A stretch of DNA of 61,022 bases from Caloranaerobacter sp. TR13 (GTDB taxonomy: Bacteria; Bacillota; Clostridia; Tissierellales; Thermohalobacteraceae), in NCBI RefSeq assembly GCF_001316435.1, contig NZ_JXLL01000011.1:1-61022 (forward strand), in the 5' to 3' direction. A model generated the notes under the pieces. That model had not been told where the DNA came from. It saw only the letters and a program-made list of their open reading frames with translations, and did not search any database. Position 1 is the first letter of the stretch. The number at the start of each line of letters is the position of its first letter. The position numbers and the translations under genes are program-made. This document shows positions 51,451 through 59,601 of this stretch, one piece after another.

Positions 51451-52218
51451 TTGAGAATTTTAGGAATAGACTTAGGAAGTAGAGAAGTAAAGGTTGTGTT
51501 AATGGAAGATGAAAAGATAATAAAAATGTTTAAAGTAAGTACAATGTCTTTTTATAGAGATTATTGCAATTTTGATGGAAAGATAGTAGTAGATTTGCAA
51601 AAGCTTAATATCAAAAACATAGATATAGCGATTTCTACAGGTTATGGTAGAAATAATACTGATTTAAGAAGATTTGAGCCTATCAATGAAATAAAGGCAC
51701 ATGTATATGGAGCAATTTATCAGAGTGGTTTGAAGGATTTTATTTTATTAGATGTTGGTGGTCAAGACGTTAAAATTGTAAAAGTTGAGAAAGGAATTAT
51801 AAGTGACTTAGAATTGAATGACAAATGTGCAGCTTCATGTGGTAGATATTTAGAAAATATGGCTAATATTTTAGAGGTTTCTTTAGATGAATTATTTAAG
51901 TATTATAAAGACCCAGTTGAGCTTAATTCAACTTGTGCAGTTTTTTCTGAATCTGAATTAATAGGTAAAATTGCAGAAGGAGTTAATTTAGAATCACTGT
52001 GTTCTAGCGTTAATTTTTCTTTATATAGAAGACTGAAGCCGCTTTTAACGAGATTCAAAGGAAGAAAGTTAGTACTTTCAGGTGGTGTAGCTCGTAATAA
52101 TGCACTAATAAAATATTTAAGTGCAGATTATGATGAAGTAATTTCATTAAATTATCCTCAATTTAATGGTGCTATAGGCTGCTGTTATTATGGAAGAATA
52201 AGATCAAATAAAAAATAA
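51451..52218 (+). CDS. BadF/HgdC-type ATPase activase for the preceding protein
   Basis: A 255-residue ASKHA ATPase with phosphate motif GIDLGSREVKVVL, DVGGQDVKIV, and cluster cysteines C126 (LNDKCAASCGRY) and C162 (NSTCAVFSESE). It is shorter than the activase at 12349 and lacks the C-terminal cysteine extension. It should bind ATP and pass one electron to the 50453 product. TTG 51451 follows the upstream stop by 2 bp and has AAGGGGTG at good spacing; the GTG at 51442 lies inside that site. Confidence 0.88.
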   Translation: MRILGIDLGSREVKVVLMEDEKIIKMFKVSTMSFYRDYCNFDGKIVVDLQKLNIKNIDIAISTGYGRNNTDLRRFEPINEIKAHVYGAIYQSGLKDFILLDVGGQDVKIVKVEKGIISDLELNDKCAASCGRYLENMANILEVSLDELFKYYKDPVELNSTCAVFSESELIGKIAEGVNLESLCSSVNFSLYRRLKPLLTRFKGRKLVLSGGVARNNALIKYLSADYDEVISLNYPQFNGAIGCCYYGRIRSNKK

Positions 52219-52252
52219 CAATATTTTTTGCAGCTAGGGAGGTATGACAATA

Positions 52253-53320
52253 GTGAAGCTTATAAAAGTAAAAAAATTGAAGTTTTTATTGTTAGTCTTA
52301 TTAATCACATTTCTTTTTGGTTGTACTCAAGTTGATGTATCAAATCAAAATGTATCAAGTAACAGCTATGGTTTATTAAAAGTTCATTTTCTTGATGTTG
52401 GGCAAGCAGATAGTATATTAATACAATTTCCTAATGGTGAGACTGCATTAATAGATGGTGGTAATAGAGAAGATGGGAAATTTGTAGTTGAATACATAAA
52501 AAGTATGGGTATTAGTAAGATAAATTATATTATTGCAACTCATCCACATGAAGATCATATTGGTGGATTACCAGAGGTTATAAAAAATTTTGATATTAAA
52601 AAAGTATATATGCCAAATAAGATAAGTAATACAAGAATATTTGCAACTTTGTTACAGGAAATAAAAAACAAAGGTTTAAAGATTATTCAAGCAAAAGGTG
52701 GTTTAAGTATAATAGACACAGAGAATTTGAAGTTTACAATAATTGCCCCAAATTCTGAAAAGTATGATGAAACTAATGAATATTCAATAGTAAACAAGTT
52801 AATTTATAAAAATACTTCTTTTATTTTTACTGGTGATGCTGAAAAAGATTCTGAAGCAGAAATGATAAAGCTAGGTTATGATTTAAAAGCAGATGTTTTA
52901 AAGGTTGGGCATCATGGGGGCAGAACTTCAACCAATTATGAATTTTTAAAAAAAATTAATCCTAAATTTGCAGTTATATCAGTTAGTAAAGATAATGATT
53001 ATGGACATCCTCATAAAGAAGTATTAAAAAGGCTAGATAAAATGGGGATAAAAGTATTAAGAACGGATGAATTGGGAACTATAATTGCAACTTCTGATGG
53101 CTATAAAATCGATTTCAATAAAGGAATTACAAAAAATAATTATGATATAACAAAAAATGAAAAACATAAAAAAACAGTTTATATAGGTAATAAAAGAACA
53201 AAGGTTTACCATGCTACACAATGTAAAAGTTTGCCAAAACAAGAAAATAGGGTAGTATTCAAAAGTGAAGAAGAAGCAGAAAAAGCAGGATATAGACCTC
53301 ATAAAAATTGTATAGAATAG
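52253..53320 (+). CDS. ComEC-type metallo-beta-lactamase-fold lipoprotein with Ada-like metal-binding tail
   Basis: A 355-residue exported protein. A lipoprotein signal with lipobox LFGC (FLFGCTQ) is followed by the ComEC/Rec2-like metallo-hydrolase domain: HFLDVGQADSILI, the HxHxDH motif ATHPHEDHIGG, GDAEKDSE, and GHHGGRTSTNYEFL. The last 45 residues (VYHATQCKSLPKQENRV...YRPHKNC) resemble the Ada-type metal-binding module often attached to such proteins. It lacks the ComEC channel, so it is probably a surface hydrolase or nuclease rather than the DNA-uptake pore. GTG 52253 fits the ribosome-binding site; ATG 52244 is only 1 bp from it. Confidence 0.85.
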   Translation: MKLIKVKKLKFLLLVLLITFLFGCTQVDVSNQNVSSNSYGLLKVHFLDVGQADSILIQFPNGETALIDGGNREDGKFVVEYIKSMGISKINYIIATHPHEDHIGGLPEVIKNFDIKKVYMPNKISNTRIFATLLQEIKNKGLKIIQAKGGLSIIDTENLKFTIIAPNSEKYDETNEYSIVNKLIYKNTSFIFTGDAEKDSEAEMIKLGYDLKADVLKVGHHGGRTSTNYEFLKKINPKFAVISVSKDNDYGHPHKEVLKRLDKMGIKVLRTDELGTIIATSDGYKIDFNKGITKNNYDITKNEKHKKTVYIGNKRTKVYHATQCKSLPKQENRVVFKSEEEAEKAGYRPHKNCIE

Positions 53321-53547
53321 GGGGTATTTTTATAAAGGGTACAATTGATAGATTTGAAGGTAAATATGCTATAGTTGAACTAGAGAATTTAAAAATTATT
53401 AATATACTTAAAGATAAACTTCCACAGAATGCTAAGGAAGGAGATGTAGTAGTAATTAAAGATAATGAATATTATATAGATATAGAAGAAACACAAAGAA
53501 GGAAGGAGCAAATAGAAAAGGTTTTCGAAGATTTATTTGAAGGTTAG
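53308..53547 (+). CDS. DUF3006 family small protein
   Basis: A small acidic protein whose core GTIDRFEGKYAIVELEN is the DUF3006 signature. Such proteins often follow ComEC-type hydrolases, as here. The start is uncertain. TTG 53308 overlaps the preceding gene by 13 bp and has no ribosome-binding site. AGGGGG at 53319-53324 instead points to an AUA (53332) or AUU codon, giving the family-typical beginning (M)KGTIDRFEG, about 71 residues. No ATG or GTG exists in the frame. Function unknown. Confidence 0.75.
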   Translation: MYRIGGIFIKGTIDRFEGKYAIVELENLKIINILKDKLPQNAKEGDVVVIKDNEYYIDIEETQRRKEQIEKVFEDLFEG

Positions 53548-53559
53548 GGAGTGGAATCT

Positions 53560-55059
53560 ATGGAAAATGTATTAAATATTATTAAAGATAAAACATTAAC
53601 ATTTGAGCAAAAAGTGTTGCAGTTAGCAAGAGAAGCTGAAAATTCAATAAATGTATTAAATATTAGTTCTGAAGCAAAAGAGTTTATGAATAAAGGCATT
53701 ATATGTGACTTATTTGAGGGTAATGCACCTTATAGACCTAGATATATATTGCCTGATTATAAAAAATTTATGGAGAATGGCAGTAAATTTTTTGGTTTAA
53801 AACCTGCTGAAAGTCTACTCGAAGCTGTTAATAACCTACTGATTTTATATAAACATGTCCCTTCAATAACATCGTTCCCAGTATATTTAGGTGAAATAGA
53901 TAAGTTATTAGAGCCTTATGCAGCAGATGAAGATGAAGAATATGTATTAAGTATAATAAAATTGTTTTTAACTCATATAGATAAAACATTAACTGATTCT
54001 TTTGTTCATGCTAATATTGGGCCAGAAGCTACTAAGGTAGGAAGAGCAATATTAGTTGCAGAAAGGGAATTAAGAAATGCAGTACCTAATCTAACGCTAA
54101 AATATAGTAAAGATACACCCAGAGATTTTGCAATAGAGGCTGTAAGAACTGGATTAGAAGTATCTAAACCATACTTTGCAAACCATAAAATGTTTCAAAA
54201 GGATTTTGATGGTAGATATGGAATAGCAAGCTGTTATAATGGATTGCCTATAGGTGGAGGAAGCTATACGCTAGTAAGATTAAATTTAAAGCGACTTGCT
54301 AGAATAAGTTCAGGAATTGACGATTTTCTTAATAAAGTAATTCCTTATGCAGTAAAATTAATGACTGAAGTAATGGATGAAAGAATAAAATTTTTGGTTG
54401 AAGAAAGTAATTTCTTTGAAAGCAGTTTTCTTGTTGACGAAGGTCTGATTTTAAAGGATAGATTTACAGCAATGTTTGGAATTTTTGGATTAGCAGAATG
54501 TGTTAACATATTGCTAAATGCAGTCGACAAAATTGAAAAATATGGTCATTCTAAAAAAGCTAATAATCTTGGTATTGAGATAATCGAGAAAATAAAGAAA
54601 GAAGTCAACAATTATCATAATCAATATTGTAAGATTACTAAAGGTAAATTTCTTCTACATGCACAGTCGGGTATATCTTCAGATATAGATGTTAGTCCTG
54701 GTTGTAGAATACCAATAGGTGATGAACCAGAAATTTATGAGCATATTTTACAAGCATCCATGTTTCATAAGTATTTTCCGTCTGGTATAAGTGATATATT
54801 TACTTTTGATAGTACAGCGAAAAATAATCCAGAATATGTATTAAATATTATAGATGGTGCAATGGAAAGTGGGTTAAGAATGTTTTCTTTCTATTGTAGT
54901 GATAGTGATTTGATAAGAATTACAGGATATTTAGTTAAAAAATCAGATATGGATAGGCTAAAAAAAGGATACCAAGTGCTGCAAGATACAGTTTCTTTAG
55001 GATTGGAAGCGGTTGAAAAGCAAAATCTTCTAAATAGAAAGGTAAGAAGATATGACTAA
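53560..55059 (+). CDS. yjjI: YjjI-family glycyl radical enzyme
   Basis: A 499-residue glycyl radical enzyme of the YjjI type, shorter than PFL-like enzymes (about 750-850). The thiyl cysteine is probably C225 in ASCYNGLPIGGGSY. The radical glycine is probably G456 in IRITGYLVKKSD, matching the RVxGY C-terminal motif. The activase gene overlaps its end by 8 bp. The reaction of YjjI enzymes is not established as far as I know. The enzyme must work without oxygen, as the radical cleaves in air. ATG 53560 is preferred to GTG 53551, which sits in the ribosome-binding site. Confidence 0.88.
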   Translation: MENVLNIIKDKTLTFEQKVLQLAREAENSINVLNISSEAKEFMNKGIICDLFEGNAPYRPRYILPDYKKFMENGSKFFGLKPAESLLEAVNNLLILYKHVPSITSFPVYLGEIDKLLEPYAADEDEEYVLSIIKLFLTHIDKTLTDSFVHANIGPEATKVGRAILVAERELRNAVPNLTLKYSKDTPRDFAIEAVRTGLEVSKPYFANHKMFQKDFDGRYGIASCYNGLPIGGGSYTLVRLNLKRLARISSGIDDFLNKVIPYAVKLMTEVMDERIKFLVEESNFFESSFLVDEGLILKDRFTAMFGIFGLAECVNILLNAVDKIEKYGHSKKANNLGIEIIEKIKKEVNNYHNQYCKITKGKFLLHAQSGISSDIDVSPGCRIPIGDEPEIYEHILQASMFHKYFPSGISDIFTFDSTAKNNPEYVLNIIDGAMESGLRMFSFYCSDSDLIRITGYLVKKSDMDRLKKGYQVLQDTVSLGLEAVEKQNLLNRKVRRYD

Positions 55060-55885
55060 AGGTTATGTAAATAAAATTTTACCATTTAGTTCTGTTGACG
55101 GACCTGGAAATAGAACAGTAATATTTTTACAAGGTTGTAATTTTAATTGTTTGTATTGTCATAATCCAGAAACTATTAACTATTGTATAAATTGCCGAAT
55201 ATGTGTCTATAAATGTCCATATAATGCACTTAGTATAATAAATAATAAAGTTATATGGAATGAAAAGTACTGTAAAAACTGTGATTTATGTATAAAAACT
55301 TGTCCAAATTCAAGTTCACCAAAAGTAAAATTGATGACAGTGGATGAAGTAATTGATTTTGTAAGAAAAATAAAGCCCTTTATATCTGGTGTTACTATTT
55401 CTGGTGGAGAATGTACATTACAGTATAATTTTGTTAGTGAAATATTTAAGGAAACAAAGGAAATCGGGTTAACTACTTTTTTAGATTCCAATGGGTATAT
55501 ACCTTTAAATAATTTAAGATTATTAGTTGAAAATATGGATATGGCAATGATAGACTTAAAATCGTTTGATAGAGATGAGCATTTAAAACTTACTGGAAAA
55601 GGCAATGCAACTGTAATTGAAAATATAAAGTATTTAGCAAAGATTAATAAACTATATGAGGTTAGGACAGTAATAGTGCCAGGTATTTTAGATAATTACT
55701 ATAATGTTGATAATATAAGCAAATTAATAGCTAGTTTAAATCCAAATATAAGATATAAGATTATCAAATATAGACCGATTGGAGTACGCGAGGGAGTACA
55801 CAGCTTTGTACCAGATGATGAACTTTTGCAGAAATTATTTAATATAGCATCAAAAAATGGATGTAAAAATGTAATTTTAGTATAA
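55052..55885 (+). CDS. yjjW: YjjW-family glycyl radical enzyme activase (radical SAM)
   Basis: A 277-residue radical SAM protein. The CxxxCxxC motif that binds the SAM-cleaving [4Fe-4S] cluster is GCNFNCLYC (C29, C33, C36). An inserted ferredoxin-like region with two CxxCxxC(x)nC sets (CINCRICVYKC, CKNCDLCIKTC) follows, as usual for activases outside the PFL type. SGGECTLQ is the GGE motif. It cuts SAM to make the 5'-deoxyadenosyl radical, which should abstract hydrogen from G456 of the YjjI partner. It overlaps that gene and is read from ATG 55052. Confidence 0.92.
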   Translation: MTKGYVNKILPFSSVDGPGNRTVIFLQGCNFNCLYCHNPETINYCINCRICVYKCPYNALSIINNKVIWNEKYCKNCDLCIKTCPNSSSPKVKLMTVDEVIDFVRKIKPFISGVTISGGECTLQYNFVSEIFKETKEIGLTTFLDSNGYIPLNNLRLLVENMDMAMIDLKSFDRDEHLKLTGKGNATVIENIKYLAKINKLYEVRTVIVPGILDNYYNVDNISKLIASLNPNIRYKIIKYRPIGVREGVHSFVPDDELLQKLFNIASKNGCKNVILV

Positions 55886-55928
55886 AGAAGTTGGCTCAGC
55901 ATGTACACTAAGCTAACTTCTTTGTTAG
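55882..55928 (+). terminator. Terminator after yjjW
   Basis: AAAGAAGTTGGCT/AGCTAACTTCTTT, 13-bp stem (one G-U pair) with a 14-nt loop. The tail is T-poor. Confidence 0.65.
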
Positions 55929-55940
55929 TAAAATCATGGC

Positions 55941-56624
55941 TTATTTTTCTCTTATTCGAATTTTATTAATAACTTTCCTCACTCCTTTAACGCTCATAGC
56001 CAATTCTTTTGCTATTTCTGCATCTCTTCTAGTTTGTGCATATCCTGACAATGAGGCAATACCTCCTGTAACTGTACAAGCAATATCTTCTCCACTAAAA
56101 TTAGCTCTATTTAATTTATCTCTAATCATATTAGTTATAGTAACATCATCAATTACCCCTAAAGTAGAGATTTGTGTATTATTTACAACGTCCTTTACAC
56201 CTCTGACTTTAGATGCAATTTCCATTGCAATGTGTGAGTCTTTTAATGTATCTACATGGCCAACTAGATTTACAACACCATCTTTTACTTTGACTCCAAC
56301 ACCATTTATTTTTTCAGAATAACTGTTATTACGAAGTCTGTCGATAACTTCTTTTTCGATATGCTTATCTGTAATCTGTCCTTCAACACCTATAGTGATG
56401 TTATTTTCTACTTTTCTAACTCCGTCAATATTATAAGCGATTTGCTGAGCATATTTTTTTTCTGCTAGTACATCAACAAATCCAGAAAGGTGAACGACTC
56501 CATCTCTGCAGGTTACGTTAATATCCATACTAGATGCTTGCATTTTTTCTTCTAATTGATCTTTGATGTAATCAACTAATAATTCATCTTTTGTAAGATT
56601 TTCTTTCTTATCTTTAATATTCAA
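55941..56624 (-). CDS. Triple BON-domain protein
   Basis: A 227-residue protein made of three BON repeats (residues about 12-75, 85-150 and 158-225), each ending in a V.GV..V.N.I-type stretch (for example GVRKVENNITI, GVKDVVNNTQI, GVRKVINKIRI). BON domains bind phospholipid or surface structures and are often periplasmic, but no signal peptide is seen here, so it may be cytoplasmic, perhaps stress-related. TTG 56624 behind AAAGGGGTG is chosen over the longer version. It converges with the yjjIW operon. Confidence 0.85.
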   Translation of the reverse strand: MNIKDKKENLTKDELLVDYIKDQLEEKMQASSMDINVTCRDGVVHLSGFVDVLAEKKYAQQIAYNIDGVRKVENNITIGVEGQITDKHIEKEVIDRLRNNSYSEKINGVGVKVKDGVVNLVGHVDTLKDSHIAMEIASKVRGVKDVVNNTQISTLGVIDDVTITNMIRDKLNRANFSGEDIACTVTGGIASLSGYAQTRRDAEIAKELAMSVKGVRKVINKIRIREK

Positions 56625-56732
56625 ATTAAACACCCCTTTTAAACTATTTATATTAGTTTTACACATCTTTGAATGAAATATGAATACTAGCCTATCACTT
56701 ATATGAATTTTTCAAAACATTGATAAAATTTA

Positions 56733-56761
56733 TTGCTTTAGTATTTTGTATCTTATATAAT
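56733..56761 (+). promoter_or_regulatory. SigA-type promoter of gated membrane protein
   Basis: TTGCTT (56733-56738), 17 bp, TATAAT (56756-56761), 48 bp before the start codon. Confidence 0.65.
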
Positions 56762-56808
56762 ATGATTATCCTGGGTTAATTAACATATTTAGAAGGGGTG
56801 TATAAACG

Positions 56809-57972
56809 ATGCATAAAATGACAACGGGAAGCACTAGGAAAACGATTCCATATCTGGATACTATTATTTTTTTGGCAATTATTTCTTTGTTTTTTGGTTA
56901 TTTAGGGGCAAATATGGGAATTAGTAATATGTTTTCGACTATTATGTCAACAGCTTATGAGCTGTTAATTGATACTGTATTTTATATTATGGCAATAGCA
57001 GTATTAACTGGAGCTTTTGGTAAGCTTGCAACTGAATTTGGTTTAGTTAAGCTATTAAATAAGATATTTTCTCCTTTAATGAAACCTTTATTCAATATGC
57101 CTGGAGTAGCTTTTTTAGGAGTAATAACAACTTATCTTTCTGATAATCCAGCAATTATATCATTATCCAAGGATGATGATTTCTTAAGTTATTTTAAGAA
57201 ACATCAAATACCCTGCTTATGCAATCTAGGTACTGCATTTGGAATGGGTCTTATAGTTACAACTTTCATGACGGGGTTAGGATTTTTTAAAGAGGCATTA
57301 ATAGGAAATATCGGTGCTATAATAGGAAGTGTTGTTAGTGTTAGAATAATGGCTTATAGAACTAAAAAAGTATTACCCGAAGAACCAGAAAAGAAGATGA
57401 AAAATAAGAGAGATATAGATATTGAAGATAATATTATAGAGCACGCACAAGGCAGCTTTTTTGAAAGATTTTTAACAGCTTTTCTAGAAGGAGGTAAATT
57501 AGGAGTAGATATTGGGCTTAGTATAATTCCAGGAGTTTTAGTAATTTGTACTGTTATAATGGTTTTAACTTTTGGGCCAGCTGATCCTTCTATTGGATAT
57601 CAAGGAAAGGCTTTTGAAGGAGTTAGATTGCTGCCAAGAATAGGAGAGTTTTTATCACCTATTCTTAAGCCTTTATTTGGTTTTAAAAGTCCTGAAGCTA
57701 TAGCATTTCCAATAACTGCATTAGGAGCTGTTGGAGCAGCTTTAAGTCTTGTTCCAAAGTTTTTAGAAAGTGGTATTATAGGTTCAAATGAAATAGCTGT
57801 TTTTACTGCAATGGGAATGTGTTGGAGTGGGTTTTTAAGCACACATGTTGCTATGTTAGATGCATTAGGATATAGAAAACTTATATCAAAGGCGATAACG
57901 AGTCATGTAATAGGTGGGCTTGTTGCTGGAATTTCTGCTCATTTTATAATTTTGTTTTTGAATTTTATATAA
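56809..57972 (+). CDS. CD0519/CD1768-family nucleoside-recognition membrane protein
   Basis: A 387-residue polytopic membrane protein with about eight to ten hydrophobic segments and two Gate/nucleoside-recognition-like halves joined by a charged cytoplasmic loop (about residues 185-215, EEPEKKMKNKRDIDIEDN). Conserved stretches include TTYLSDNPAIISLSKD and GMCWSGFLSTHVAMLDALGY. The family has no assigned substrate. It has the same fold type as the split pair at 13.4-14.3 kb, but fused. ATG behind AAGGGGTG. Confidence 0.8.
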   Translation: MHKMTTGSTRKTIPYLDTIIFLAIISLFFGYLGANMGISNMFSTIMSTAYELLIDTVFYIMAIAVLTGAFGKLATEFGLVKLLNKIFSPLMKPLFNMPGVAFLGVITTYLSDNPAIISLSKDDDFLSYFKKHQIPCLCNLGTAFGMGLIVTTFMTGLGFFKEALIGNIGAIIGSVVSVRIMAYRTKKVLPEEPEKKMKNKRDIDIEDNIIEHAQGSFFERFLTAFLEGGKLGVDIGLSIIPGVLVICTVIMVLTFGPADPSIGYQGKAFEGVRLLPRIGEFLSPILKPLFGFKSPEAIAFPITALGAVGAALSLVPKFLESGIIGSNEIAVFTAMGMCWSGFLSTHVAMLDALGYRKLISKAITSHVIGGLVAGISAHFIILFLNFI

Positions 57973-57996
57973 AAATGTTGACAAGGTGGTAGCACG

Positions 57997-58413
57997 ATGT
58001 ACGATTTAGAAAAAGCAAAAGAAATATTATTTGAGAAAAATTATTCTCTAGCTATAGTTAAAAATGGTGAAGTTGTATTTGTAAGTAAGGAAAGAGGGAT
58101 AAAACCATTACTGAGTGTTGTTCTAGAAAAAGAAGAAGCTATAAAAGGAGCAAGCTTAGCTGATAAAGTTATAGGTAAAGCAGCAGCAATGCTTTGCATA
58201 AAGGCAGGATTTAGATCAATCTTTGCAGATATTGTGAGCGAAAATGCTGTTAAAGTATTAAAAGAATATAATATTAAATATGAATATAATACAAAGGTGC
58301 AATATATATTAAATAGAGATAAAAGTGATATGTGCCCTGTTGAAAAGATAGCTCAACGCCATGAAGATACAGTAAAATTAATAGAAAATGTAAAAAAGTT
58401 TCTTCAAATATAG
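57997..58413 (+). CDS. DUF1893 family protein
   Basis: A 138-residue protein of the DUF1893 group, which is distantly related to cytidine deaminase-like folds. The segment SLAIVKNGEVVFVSKERGIKPLL and the cysteines of AAAMLCIKAG and DMCPVEK mark the family; the alignment of a possible metal site cannot be confirmed by eye. It lies 24 bp after the membrane protein, probably in one transcript. Function unknown. Confidence 0.75.
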   Translation: MYDLEKAKEILFEKNYSLAIVKNGEVVFVSKERGIKPLLSVVLEKEEAIKGASLADKVIGKAAAMLCIKAGFRSIFADIVSENAVKVLKEYNIKYEYNTKVQYILNRDKSDMCPVEKIAQRHEDTVKLIENVKKFLQI

Positions 58414-58424
58414 TTATTGCTGTA

Positions 58425-58454
58425 TTGATAAATAATATATATTTGTATTATAAT
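58425..58454 (+). promoter_or_regulatory. SigA-type promoter of DUF3842 gene
   Basis: TTGATA (58425-58430), 18 bp, TATAAT (58449-58454), 31 bp before the start. Confidence 0.6.
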
Positions 58455-58484
58455 GATTGTGATGTCCTAAGAAGGGGAGATGTT

Positions 58485-58895
58485 ATGAAAATTGCAGTTG
58501 TAGATGGACAGGGTGGAGGTTTAGGTAAGTCAATTGTAGAAAAAGTTAGAAGTGAAATTAAAGATGATATAGAAATTATTGCATTAGGAACGAATTCTTT
58601 GGCAACCTCCAATATGTTAAAGGCAGGAGCTAATGCAGGGGCAACAGGTGAAAATGCTGTAAAAGTAATGAGTAAAAAAGTTGACATAATTATTGGACCT
58701 ATAGCAATATTGATTGCGAATTCTATGATGGGAGAAATAACTCCAGTAATGGCTGAAGCCATATCTACAAGTGAAGCAAGAAAGATCATTTTACCTCTCA
58801 ATAGATGTAATGTCTATATAGCAGGTACACAAGAATTAAATATTAATCAAATGCTTGATTATATTATTGAGGAAATAAATAAAGTAAGGAAATAA
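58485..58895 (+). CDS. DUF3842 family protein
   Basis: A 136-residue protein of family DUF3842. It starts with a nucleotide-binding-like strand and glycine loop (MKIAVVDGQGGGLGKSIV) and ends with a short helix pair. The fold looks like a small Rossmann domain, as in the amino-terminal half of oxidoreductases, but no catalytic residues are evident. ATG 58485 lies after GAAGGGGAG. It is followed by a terminator, so it is probably alone on its transcript. Function unknown. Confidence 0.75.
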   Translation: MKIAVVDGQGGGLGKSIVEKVRSEIKDDIEIIALGTNSLATSNMLKAGANAGATGENAVKVMSKKVDIIIGPIAILIANSMMGEITPVMAEAISTSEARKIILPLNRCNVYIAGTQELNINQMLDYIIEEINKVRK

Positions 58896-58947
58896 AACCA
58901 TGAAGGTAATCTTATAGGAAAGATTATTTTCATGGTTATTTTTTTAA
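58896..58947 (+). terminator. Intrinsic terminator after DUF3842 gene
   Basis: AACCATGAA/TTCATGGTT outer stem and a GGTAATCTT/AGATTATT inner stem, followed by ATTTTTTT. Confidence 0.85.
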
Positions 58948-58960
58948 GGAGGGATTGAAT

Positions 58961-59503
58961 ATGAACTTAAACAGTAAAACTAGAGAAATTGTTTTAGCAG
59001 GATTATTTATAGCTATGGGAATAGTATTACCATCTTTATTCCACTTAATAGGTATTAGTGGGAAAGTTTTCTTACCAATGCATATACCTGCATTAATAGC
59101 TGGATTTTTTGTATCATCTCCAACTGCATTTATTATTGGTTTTATATTGCCTTATTTAAATTCAATGGTTACAGGAATGCCACCTTTATTCCCAATAGCT
59201 TTGATTATGTCTTTTGAGATAGGATTATATGGTTTAAGTGTGTCTATCTTTAGTAAAAAAATGAAACTAAATACTGTCATATCTTTGATTTTAGCAATGA
59301 TTATTGGAAGAATTAGTGGCGGACTAGTGGCTTATATTTTATCTGTTATTTTCGGAGTTAAAATAAATGCACTTATGTTTGTTAAAGGATCTATATTAAC
59401 AGGTTTACCAGGAATAATAATTCAACTTATTACTATACCTATAATAGTGTTAGTTTTAAGTAAATACAGTAATAGAGAAATTACTGATAAAAATACCCTA
59501 TAG
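58961..59503 (+). CDS. ECF transporter S component
   Basis: A 180-residue membrane protein with about six hydrophobic segments (REIVLAGLFIAMGIVLPSLFHL first) and the family-typical KVFLPMHIPALIAGFFVSSPTAF. This is the substrate-binding unit of an energy-coupling-factor importer; the T and A units are not in the window, so it uses shared ones. The substrate, usually a vitamin or metabolite, cannot be read. ATG 58961 behind AGGAGGG is chosen over a TTG two codons earlier. The stop lies inside the following terminator. Confidence 0.85.
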   Translation: MNLNSKTREIVLAGLFIAMGIVLPSLFHLIGISGKVFLPMHIPALIAGFFVSSPTAFIIGFILPYLNSMVTGMPPLFPIALIMSFEIGLYGLSVSIFSKKMKLNTVISLILAMIIGRISGGLVAYILSVIFGVKINALMFVKGSILTGLPGIIIQLITIPIIVLVLSKYSNREITDKNTL

Positions 59504-59530
59504 TAGTTATGCTATAGGGTATTTTTATCG
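59487..59530 (+). terminator. Intrinsic terminator after ECF S component
   Basis: 17-bp stem ATAAAAATACCCTATAG/CTATAGGGTATTTTTAT with an 8-nt loop. The 5' arm overlaps the last codons. Confidence 0.92.
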
Positions 59531-59539
59531 ATAAAATAT

Positions 59540-59568
59540 TTGAACTAACTGAAGTTATACTGTATAAT
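59540..59568 (+). promoter_or_regulatory. SigA-type promoter of GNAT gene
   Basis: TTGAAC (59540-59545), 17 bp, TATAAT (59563-59568), 33 bp before the start. Confidence 0.68.
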
Positions 59569-59601
59569 AATTTAAAATTATTAGTAGGGGGGGAGTTTAC
59601 A

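Noticed and set aside
55207-55605. 132-codon ORF opposite yjjW
   Set aside because: Overlaps the radical SAM gene whose cysteine motifs are unambiguous.
55936-56322. 128-codon ORF opposite the BON protein
   Set aside because: The reverse strand encodes three recognisable BON repeats, and the plus frame has no ribosome-binding site.
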